Source: an uncultured Pseudomonadota bacterium
Lineage (GTDB): Bacteria > Pseudomonadota > Gammaproteobacteria > Burkholderiales > Eutrophovitaceae
Length of the DNA: 11,938 nucleotides
Assembly: GCA_913057845.1 (NCBI GenBank)
Contig: CAJXPC010000022.1
Span: 1-11,938, forward strand
Direction: 5' to 3'
Shown: positions 6,880-11,938 of the stretch, one piece after another
Position numbering within the stretch: position 1 is the stretch's first letter
Layout: each line of letters opens with the position of its first letter
Made by a program: the position numbers and the translations under genes
The notes under the pieces: generated by a model
Told to the model about the DNA's origin: nothing
Databases searched by the model: none
The model's input: only the letters and a program-made list of their open reading frames with translations

Positions 6880-8083
6880 TATCTTTCTCTACCGCTATAC
6901 GCAAGCGACTCGTGAGATCTGGAATCGCTGAATTCACCCGATTCCATGAAGGGATGAATGGCGTCTCCATTGGGTTATCAGTGAATGCCTCACCAGCATG
7001 CATGATGTTCTCAGCAAACAGTTCAACAGCCCGCTCTTCCAAATCAATATCAAAAGAAAGACCATTAATCTCAGCATCTGCTTGATAATAATGAACCATG
7101 TCGAGAGCCAAACGGAAGTATGTCGCCTTTAGGGTTCTGAACACATCTGGACCGAAACAATAACCCCTAGTTGCCAGCTTTCTAATCAGCACCTTAGTGA
7201 TATCGATGGACATTCGGGACAACCCGGCACTTTTATCATCCTCGGATAAATCCTGATGCTTATGGTCATAGGCATCGGAAATATCAACCTGACAGATTCT
7301 ATTACTCGCTTGATTGCGCTGCATCTCTGACAAGATGGCTACCTCTAGACCCCAGTCTGATGAAATACGTAGTTCCGGAATCAACGATCGCCTGAATGAA
7401 AACTCTCCCGCCAGTGGATACCGAAAACTTTGCATGAATCTGATGTACTCACAACTGCCAAGGACTTGCTCTAATGCCAACAGTAACGGCGTCACCAACA
7501 AACGACATGCTCGACCGTTCATTTTGTCATCAGTGACCCGAGCGTAAAATCCCTTACAAAATTCAAATTGGTAATGTGGGTTAGCGACTGGGTAAAAAAG
7601 CCTGGCGAGCAATTCCCGATCATAGGTGACAATATCGCAGTCATGAAGTGCGACAGCTTCAGCCTTAGCACGCGCATGAACATAACCAATGCTATACCAG
7701 ACGTTCCTCCCCTTACCCATCTCTTGAGGAGCCAATCCTTTGTCTTCTAGTTCATTATGGATTGACGTCAAGCGAGGACTATCATTCCACAACATGGAAA
7801 ATGATTGCCGTAAATTCTTAAAAAATGAAAAAGCATGTTCATACTGATCTCGGTCCGCTCGATCCAGCCCGATGACAACATGATTCAGATAGGTAACTTG
7901 GCTAATCTGCTCAACGATATGCTTTAACGCAGACCCCTCCAATTCAGAATAAAGACTAGGAAGTATGAGCTCCATCGGTCGATACCCTGAAAACAAATTC
8001 AGATCAGCCTCAAGATCTTCTGTCGACCGAGTTTTAAAATTATGAAGTGTCGTAACCCAACCATTTTGTGAAAAATCAGCCAT
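6863..8083 (-). CDS. gpgS: Glucosyl-3-phosphoglycerate synthase
   Basis: This protein of about 406 residues is a GT-A fold retaining glycosyltransferase of the GpgS type (GT81). It transfers glucose from an NDP-glucose donor to 3-phosphoglycerate, the first step of glucosylglycerate synthesis. Key motifs are GKGRNVWY (123-130), the metal-binding HDCD (147-150), FCKGFYARVTD (175-185), SFRYPLAGEFS (219-229), SDWGLE (242-247) and DHKHQ (273-277), all characteristic of the family. I chose the ATG at 8083, not the upstream ATG at 8128: it overlaps the phosphatase stop as ATGGCTGA, has AAGG eight bases upstream, and gives the usual N-terminus. This overlap upstream and the 17-base overlap with the phosphorylase downstream point to translational coupling. 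A mannosyl-3-phosphoglycerate synthase role is less likely because those enzymes belong to GT55. Confidence 0.9.
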   Translation of the reverse strand: MADFSQNGWVTTLHNFKTRSTEDLEADLNLFSGYRPMELILPSLYSELEGSALKHIVEQISQVTYLNHVVIGLDRADRDQYEHAFSFFKNLRQSFSMLWNDSPRLTSIHNELEDKGLAPQEMGKGRNVWYSIGYVHARAKAEAVALHDCDIVTYDRELLARLFYPVANPHYQFEFCKGFYARVTDDKMNGRACRLLVTPLLLALEQVLGSCEYIRFMQSFRYPLAGEFSFRRSLIPELRISSDWGLEVAILSEMQRNQASNRICQVDISDAYDHKHQDLSEDDKSAGLSRMSIDITKVLIRKLATRGYCFGPDVFRTLKATYFRLALDMVHYYQADAEINGLSFDIDLEERAVELFAENIMHAGEAFTDNPMETPFIPSWNRVNSAIPDLTSRLRIAVEKDNAELR

Positions 8084-8927
8084 AGCAATACCTTGACTCC
8101 ATTGAAATAAATGACAATGCGGCCTCAACCGCTTCTAGCCATCCGTGAGGTGCCGGTTGCGACACATGAATTGTTTTTTGAAATGATTTGTTTGAATTAA
8201 ACGACAAAACCTTTCGGTTCTTTGTCGGAATCACGCAGGCAATATCCGCATGACAGAGCATATTGATGTCATTCTCACTGTCCCCTAAGGCGACAATTAC
8301 GGCATGTTTGGAATCTGCCGCCATCGCCTCTCGCACGATGGCAATACTGTCCGCTTTGTCATGATTCGCGGACAACTGAGAAACTCTGCCACCTCTAACA
8401 ACATTAAGATCAAATTTATTCGCTGCATCGTGAAGCCGGTGAAACTCATCTTCAGAACCTTCGAATACAAACGGACGAGAGTATTCACGATTCATGGCTC
8501 GATCTAATGCCGCATTTTCCAATCCTAAAATTTGCGCTTGCTCTACACGACTCAGTTCGTCTAAAAACACACACTGATCACGAAGTTGCGCTGATATACA
8601 TCCCGTCCAATGACCCATAAGCACTGATATCGGTTTCCCAAGCACGATGCGATCAATAGATGTCTCAGATTTAAGTGCATTGGCTGCCGTTAAATGATGT
8701 ATTGCCGCACCGTTTTCACACACGTATGTCAAAGGTGCATCAAAATCCTTACAAAAATGCTCCAACTCAGCAGATGTTTTACTGGAATTAGGAATGATCA
8801 CAACGCCACTCGCAATTAGCTTATTCATAAACACCTTGAGCGGCTCGTAGTCAAAATTATCGTAGTCCAATAACGTTCCATCAAGGTCCGTCATCAGGAT
8901 AATTAGGGCATCACTTATCTTGGACAA
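8076..8927 (-). CDS. gpgP: HAD-IIB glucosyl-3-phosphoglycerate phosphatase
   Basis: This 283-residue HAD hydrolase is of the mannosyl/glucosyl-3-phosphoglycerate phosphatase family. It dephosphorylates the GpgS product to glucosylglycerate. Motifs: I, DLDGT with nucleophile Asp14 and acid/base Asp16; II, SSK at 48-50; cap elements CENGAAI (70-76) and RGGRVSQL (178-185); III, Lys191; IV, GDSEND (215-220). The C-terminal PAPHGWLEAV (258-267) is typical of this family. The start is taken as TTG at 8927: a TAA lies in frame just upstream, and the first ATG (8894, Met12) would remove the beta-1 strand that precedes the catalytic loop. TTG overlaps the small upstream ORF by 13 bases and has AGG nine bases before it. 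Pairing with gpgS rather than a mannosyl synthase favours the glucosyl substrate, although these phosphatases often accept both. Confidence 0.88.
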   Translation of the reverse strand: MSKISDALIILMTDLDGTLLDYDNFDYEPLKVFMNKLIASGVVIIPNSSKTSAELEHFCKDFDAPLTYVCENGAAIHHLTAANALKSETSIDRIVLGKPISVLMGHWTGCISAQLRDQCVFLDELSRVEQAQILGLENAALDRAMNREYSRPFVFEGSEDEFHRLHDAANKFDLNVVRGGRVSQLSANHDKADSIAIVREAMAADSKHAVIVALGDSENDINMLCHADIACVIPTKNRKVLSFNSNKSFQKTIHVSQPAPHGWLEAVEAALSFISMESRYCYG

Positions 8928-9061
8928 GACAACTTACCTAAGACCTTCTCATAGTTGAAAAAACCTTTGAGCCTCACAAGATCTATTTTGGCGCGTGCGT
9001 CCTCATATCGAAAGAACAAATCCTTCAGCACATATTCAAATTGTTCATAAGTATTCGACAT
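8915..9061 (-). CDS. Small ORF (48 aa) in operon, unknown function
   Basis: A 49-codon frame runs from ATG at 9061 to TAA at 8917-8915. It begins nine bases after the amidase stop codon and overlaps the TTG start of gpgP by 13 bases, so it exactly fills the gap in an otherwise tightly packed operon. A GAGCGG element five bases upstream of the ATG may serve as Shine-Dalgarno. The product is rich in charged and aromatic residues (many Tyr and Phe, KDLFFRYEDARAKIDLVRLK near 13-32), would be mostly one amphipathic helix, and has no signal peptide or membrane segment. I recognise no family. It may be a real small protein, or act mainly as a translated leader that couples ribosomes into gpgP, whose own TTG start is weak. 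Length alone cannot prove coding. Confidence 0.5.
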   Translation of the reverse strand: MSNTYEQFEYVLKDLFFRYEDARAKIDLVRLKGFFNYEKVLGKLSCPR

Positions 9062-9070
9062 CAAGACCGC

Positions 9071-10354
9071 TCAATCAGTTTCTAAAATAGACGCAAAATC
9101 TTTTTTTCGAATCAGGGCGTGAATACCCTTATTTCCATCCACCACCTGCGATACGTTGAAATCAGTCGCTGCAGATAAATAAGCCAAAGCTGTCGCGCGA
9201 TCCATATCAAGCTTTTCTTCCAAAAATCTTATCGACTCCCGAACTGTTTTCTTCATAGCCTCATCCAAATCACGATCAAAACCCATCGTGATCCAAAAGT
9301 CCTTGGTCTCTCCAAAGGGTTGCATCAAAGTGCCTGACCCCACCGGCGTACCGGCCACATTATTTCTAATTAAAGTAATTCTGAAGGTGGCACGAATGGA
9401 TTGTTCGAGAGCCGTGAGTGCGACCTCTCCATTGCCCTGAGCCATGTGTGGATCTCCAGTAAAAAATAATCCTCCCTTAACAAAAACGGGAAGATAGAGC
9501 GTTGCACCCACCCCGAGGTCTTTGATATCAATATTTCCCCCGTGGACATCGGGCGGCACAGAATGAACCAACTCTTCGGTGTTTGGGGCAACTCCCATGA
9601 TGCCCATGAAAGGGGTCGCAGGAAACGTCACTCGTTTTCCCTCCCGATTATTTAAGATACCCAACCATTGCTCGGTTTCAGTGTCTTTTTCAATAGGCGT
9701 AAACACAGAAACATTCCCAAGTGTTTGTGGATCGTGGCTACGCAACGGCTCAGATGGCCGTGGTGTTTCCGGAAATTCTCCCGGTAGCGCGCCTTTACTG
9801 TGGCGGTTTGAAATCACCCCATAAGGGACACGAGGGATTAAGTTAAGCACCTCAACTTTCAGCACATCACCGGGCATCGCGCCCTCGATCGCTATAGGAC
9901 CCGTAACAATGTGTGGTCCGTCTTTATAAAAATCATGATTAATCGAGGAGCCTGCGATCTCAATAGCATCATCTAAAACATACTGTTTCTCAACATCATG
10001 GGACCCAAAATAATCAGCCGGATTTCTTCCTTGATCCTCAAGAAGTCCCTCATGCGATAACGTATCGAATACCACCACAGATCCAGAAGTGATCGTCACC
10101 AAAGGTACATCTGTCGCGTTAGGCAGTCGACCCCATTTAATGGTCTCGGTCGTCGACGGGATGTATGCTGCTTTCTCACCAGAGTCTTCGATCGTAATGG
10201 TACTCGGCTTAGATGCAAGAGGTTGGAGAACGAAAATATTCGAATCCCCGCACCCCGGAAGCACAGTGACCACCACGGCACCTAAAACAACCGCTGATAA
10301 CGCCCCAAGGTGCCCGCGGCGCACCACGTCTTTAATGCTCGCTTTCATTGTCAT
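9071..10354 (-). CDS. Exported acetamidase/formamidase family protein
   Basis: This 427-residue protein is of the FmdA/AmdA family, zinc-dependent amidases that release ammonia from formamide or acetamide. Family signatures include GPIAIEGAMPGD (152-163), RVPYGVISNRHSKGALPGEF (175-194), HGGNIDIKDL (271-280), LPVFVKGGLFFTGDPHMAQG (288-307) and NGEVALTALE after it. Unlike the cytoplasmic enzymes it has an export signal: Arg12-Arg13, a hydrophobic stretch 14-32 and LPGC with Cys35 followed by Gly-Asp. This suggests a lipoprotein, possibly Tat-exported; Pro at -2 is an imperfect lipobox. The ATG at 10354 has a perfect GGAGGT (10362-10367) seven bases upstream. It lies 68 bases after the HExxH gene and nine bases before the small ORF, so it likely belongs to the glucosylglycerate operon. 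The amide substrate is unknown. Confidence 0.87.
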   Translation of the reverse strand: MTMKASIKDVVRRGHLGALSAVVLGAVVVTVLPGCGDSNIFVLQPLASKPSTITIEDSGEKAAYIPSTTETIKWGRLPNATDVPLVTITSGSVVVFDTLSHEGLLEDQGRNPADYFGSHDVEKQYVLDDAIEIAGSSINHDFYKDGPHIVTGPIAIEGAMPGDVLKVEVLNLIPRVPYGVISNRHSKGALPGEFPETPRPSEPLRSHDPQTLGNVSVFTPIEKDTETEQWLGILNNREGKRVTFPATPFMGIMGVAPNTEELVHSVPPDVHGGNIDIKDLGVGATLYLPVFVKGGLFFTGDPHMAQGNGEVALTALEQSIRATFRITLIRNNVAGTPVGSGTLMQPFGETKDFWITMGFDRDLDEAMKKTVRESIRFLEEKLDMDRATALAYLSAATDFNVSQVVDGNKGIHALIRKKDFASILETD

Positions 10355-10422
10355 ACTAAGTACCTCCGATAAACCACAAAGCAGCGCTTGTTCTTAAATT
10401 CATCACGAACATTCACGCATCA

Positions 10423-11046
10423 TTAACCATTATTGGTGCGGCAACTCTTACTTAACGACATCGACACCCGTGTCGTACTGTGTACCTTTTTTAGAAAGTT
10501 ATTTTGTGCAGCATAAGCGTGCTCTTCTCGCTTAAACCAGCGAGCACAATCACTCGAATGAGCGTAGAACTTATTCTTATCCTGAAGATAATGAACAATC
10601 TCATGTAACAAAATAGATCGCGCGAGATGATTGCTAAACGGGTCTATCGAATGATCCAAAACGATACCGTGATGCGGGTGATAGGCAGCCAGCGCTCTGC
10701 ACTTGCCCGAACACGCATAGCGCGACACAGTTTCTGAATCCGCGTGAACCACTCTCGGCAAAACCAAGGGCACGGATAGGCCTGTGATTTCAGAGGCCTG
10801 AAACGCCAATTCTTGGACGAGGGCATCATAGGTGAGAGCCTTCTCAGCAGAATATGAATTAATCACGTCGATTGTGTTCGACCAGCCGCCAGATACCGTC
10901 TCTGACTGAGCGATACCCGAGACCGCAATCAGTATCGACAGGCACAAGAAGCGCCTCAATCGACTGAGGATCGACATCAACTGGGTCAGCGATGCCCCAA
11001 TCATCACCAAGTTCACTGAGGGGAAATTCAAAACCAACGGCATCAT
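10423..11046 (-). CDS. Secreted HExxH-motif protein (DUF6647-like putative metallopeptidase)
   Basis: This 207-residue protein carries HEIVH at 148-152 within SILLHEIVHYLQD, the zinc-binding signature of metallopeptidases, followed at 173-178 by REEHAY, which may supply a third ligand (Glu174 or Glu175). The arrangement, with Cys112, Cys116 and Cys167 likely in disulfides, resembles DUF6647 as I remember it; I cannot verify this. A signal peptide is evident as RLRRFLCLSILIAVSGIAQS (29-48), with cleavage predicted after Ser48. The start is debatable: ATG 11046 has a strong AGGAAGGA six bases upstream, whereas ATG 10977 (Met24) would give a normal-length signal peptide but has no Shine-Dalgarno. 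I keep 11046, implying a long n-region. It is the first gene after the sigma-54 promoter. Substrate and proteolytic activity are unproven. Confidence 0.72.
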   Translation of the reverse strand: MMPLVLNFPSVNLVMIGASLTQLMSILSRLRRFLCLSILIAVSGIAQSETVSGGWSNTIDVINSYSAEKALTYDALVQELAFQASEITGLSVPLVLPRVVHADSETVSRYACSGKCRALAAYHPHHGIVLDHSIDPFSNHLARSILLHEIVHYLQDKNKFYAHSSDCARWFKREEHAYAAQNNFLKKVHSTTRVSMSLSKSCRTNNG

Positions 11047-11052
11047 TGAAAG

Positions 11053-11060
11053 TCCTTCCT
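11053..11060 (-). promoter_or_regulatory. Shine-Dalgarno deciding the start of the HExxH gene
   Basis: AGGAAGGA on the minus strand ends six bases before the ATG at 11046. It is the best ribosome binding site in the region and argues for the longer N-terminus, against the ATG at 10977 that would give a more typical signal peptide. Confidence 0.65.
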
Positions 11061-11145
11061 TTAAAAAGTTAAAGTACTCTCCTCCACGCGACGAGCATTT
11101 TGCGCACCTTTATGCACGATCATTTATCTCGTCACTTAACTATTA

Positions 11146-11162
11146 AGCAATACTCGTGCCAA
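11146..11162 (-). promoter_or_regulatory. Sigma-54 (RpoN) promoter, -24/-12
   Basis: The minus strand reads TTGGCACGAGTATTGCT, matching the sigma-54 consensus TGGCACG-N4-TTGC(A/T) at every conserved position. GG (11160-11159) and GC (11148-11147) are separated by exactly 10 bases as required. The predicted transcription start is near 11135, about 89 bases upstream of the ATG at 11046. Promoters of this type need an enhancer-binding activator, and candidate sites lie upstream. Confidence 0.82.
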
Positions 11163-11208
11163 GCCATCGACGTGGTTTAACCTTAAATCCGTGACCTTAC
11201 TGCTGATG

Positions 11209-11249
11209 CGCACCAGCTTAGAGCAGCCGAAACGCACGCACTTGGTGCA
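11209..11249. promoter_or_regulatory. Tandem NtrC-like enhancer sites
   Basis: The dyad at 11233-11249 has GCAC (11234-11237) and GTGC (11245-11248) seven bases apart, the spacing of the NtrC consensus GCAC-N7-GTGC, and agrees at 12 of 17 positions with TGCACCAAAATGGTGCA. The dyad at 11209-11225 is weaker (11 of 17). The centres are about -106 and -82 from the predicted start, a usual distance for sigma-54 enhancers. The identity of the activator is inferred from the motif only; spacing between the sites (24 bp) differs from the classical glnA pair. Confidence 0.5.
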
Positions 11250-11270
11250 CACAAGCGCATCGACACGCGC

Positions 11271-11308
11271 AAAAAAAGAGCGCTCCTCACATAGCAAGGA
11301 ATGCGCTC
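11271..11308 (-). terminator. Strong intrinsic terminator of the TetR-like gene
   Basis: On the minus strand GAGCGC (11308-11303) pairs with GCGCTC (11283-11278), and TCCT (11300-11297) with AGGA (11287-11284), with a 2-base bulge and a 9-base loop. Seven T follow immediately (11277-11271). This is a classical GC-rich hairpin plus U-tract about 75 bases after the TetR-like stop, and it insulates the sigma-54 promoter downstream. Confidence 0.85.
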
Positions 11309-11384
11309 GATGTCTTCATATTAGATATGCTGAATGCCCTGCCCCACCCATCAGGTGATTCGCTGGGACCATAGAATTAAACGA

Positions 11385-11888
11385 TTAATGCAGAATTGCT
11401 GCTAATGCGCTTTCAGTGAATAGGCTCTTTAGCGCAAAATCTCGCGACACGATCATCCTTTTTTTCGAATAGCCTCGCCGCCGCATGAGTTGCATGAGAA
11501 GACACTGATCCGCGTAAAATTCATTTGCTTCATCCACAGAAACATCATCTTTCAGCAAACCTTCTTGATGAGCGAGCGCGAATTTCTCACGCATGTACGC
11601 ACGAACAGAATCATTAACTTCTTGAAGCTTACGCTTTGAAGCACCCTTGAACGCACTTGCAGACTCAGAGATCAGCAAGCCATAGAAACAACATCCTCGG
11701 GCCTGCCCTACTGGCTTAGGCCACTTGACGGCTTTGTCTTGAACACCATATTGAGTCAGATTTTTCATGACATTATCATTTGCGAACGCATCGAAGATCA
11801 TTTTAATGGACATAGCAGGCGAACTGACCGAATCAAGAATGGGTATTCGTGGAAACCAATTCCTATCCAAATATGTGTTGATAACTTC
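11385..11888 (-). CDS. TetR/AcrR-like regulator, C-terminal part, truncated by contig end
   Basis: These 167 residues are the C-terminal part of a protein whose start lies outside the contig. The apparent ATG at 11903 and the first five residues MYKRQ are encoded by sequencing adapter, not genome. The all-helical sequence resembles a TetR-family ligand-binding and dimerisation domain: a central GCCFYGLLISESASAF stretch, a long helix with KRKLQEVNDSVRAYMREKF, then LAHQEGLLKDDVSVDEANEF, and a C-terminal RDFALKSLF helix. The DNA-binding helix-turn-helix is missing from the window, so the family call is tentative. It ends at 11385 and is followed by its own terminator, so it is not co-transcribed with the operon below. 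Whether it regulates neighbouring genes cannot be judged. Confidence 0.6.
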   Translation of the reverse strand, partial: EVINTYLDRNWFPRIPILDSVSSPAMSIKMIFDAFANDNVMKNLTQYGVQDKAVKWPKPVGQARGCCFYGLLISESASAFKGASKRKLQEVNDSVRAYMREKFALAHQEGLLKDDVSVDEANEFYADQCLLMQLMRRRGYSKKRMIVSRDFALKSLFTESALAAILH

Positions 11889-11938
11889 CTGTCTCTTATA
11901 CACATCTCCGAGCCCACGAGACCTCTCTACATCTCGTA
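11889..11938 (-). other. Residual Nextera i7 sequencing adapter (inverted copy)
   Basis: This is the reverse complement of the adapter at 1-49: Tn5 mosaic end (11889-11907), adapter stem (11908-11922), index CTCTCTAC (11923-11930) and P7 tail (11931-11938). The genomic sequence ends at 11888. It creates a false start codon and five false residues for the TetR-like reading frame. Confidence 0.97.

Larger units (their letters stand above)
11047..11384. other. Regulatory intergenic region upstream of the minus-strand operon
   Basis: This 338-base region has no credible gene. Read on the minus strand it contains, in order, the tail after the TetR-like stop, a strong intrinsic terminator (11308-11271), two NtrC-like dyads (11249-11233 and 11225-11209), a sigma-54 promoter (11162-11146) and a leader of about 89 bases ending in a strong Shine-Dalgarno (11060-11053) before the ATG at 11046. 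Confidence 0.65.

Noticed and set aside
8084..8128. Upstream ATG at 8128 as the start of gpgS
   Set aside because: It would add 15 residues not typical of the family and overlap gpgP by 53 bases; ATG 8083 has a Shine-Dalgarno and the coupling arrangement ATGGCTGA.
10089..10397. Plus-strand frame of 102 codons antisense to the amidase start
   Set aside because: It lies opposite the strongly supported amidase gene, has no recognisable domain or Shine-Dalgarno, and looks like a shadow frame.
1..11938. Composite transposon or mobile element bounded by roughly 49-bp inverted terminal repeats
   Set aside because: The repeats are Nextera adapter with index and Tn5 mosaic end; no transposase gene or target-site duplication is present.
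1..11938. CRISPR array, tRNA or rRNA gene
   Set aside because: I saw no regularly spaced repeats, no tRNA-like T-loop/acceptor pattern and no rRNA-like stretches on reading both strands.

Overview
This window is an assembled contig of about 11.8 kb (50-11888) flanked by leftover Illumina Nextera adapter (1-49 and, inverted, 11889-11938). The two end genes are therefore cut by the contig edges, and the inverted terminal repeat is not a transposon end. Gene content points to a proteobacterium, probably a marine or halophilic gammaproteobacterium: a glucosylglycerate compatible-solute cassette, a 1-Cys peroxiredoxin, a DUF4396 membrane protein, Sec/lipoprotein signal peptides and a sigma-54-type promoter. 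That assignment is inference from gene families and moderate GC by eye; there is no rRNA or marker gene here.

Left part (50-5062), unrelated small units. A 5'-truncated renalase-like FAD oxidoreductase (+) converges with two minus-strand genes: a 1-Cys peroxiredoxin and, behind a probable terminator, an AstE/aspartoacylase-type zinc hydrolase. Divergent from the peroxiredoxin are three plus-strand genes: a small secreted protein of unknown function, a 2-oxoglutarate/Fe(II) dioxygenase of the free-amino-acid hydroxylase type with its own consensus -10 box, and a DUF4396 four-helix membrane protein. A long imperfect palindrome (5104-5143) sits where this last gene meets the minus-strand operon.

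Right part (11046 down to 5128, minus strand), the most interesting region. Genes run in this order: secreted HExxH protein, exported acetamidase/formamidase-family protein, a 48-codon small ORF, glucosyl-3-phosphoglycerate phosphatase (gpgP), glucosyl-3-phosphoglycerate synthase (gpgS), and a GH13_18 sucrose-phosphorylase-family enzyme that is probably a glucosylglycerate phosphorylase. From the amidase onward the genes overlap or lie within 9 nt, so translation is probably coupled. Upstream of the first gene is a near-perfect sigma-54 promoter (11146-11162), preceded at about -82 and -106 by two NtrC-like dyads. It is insulated from a TetR-like gene further upstream by a strong intrinsic terminator (11271-11308).

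The layout suggests a nitrogen-responsive unit coupling amide-nitrogen scavenging with making and recycling glucosylglycerate, a nitrogen-free anionic osmolyte that can replace glutamate when nitrogen is short. Gene families and promoter elements are read from the sequence; the regulatory and physiological link is inference.
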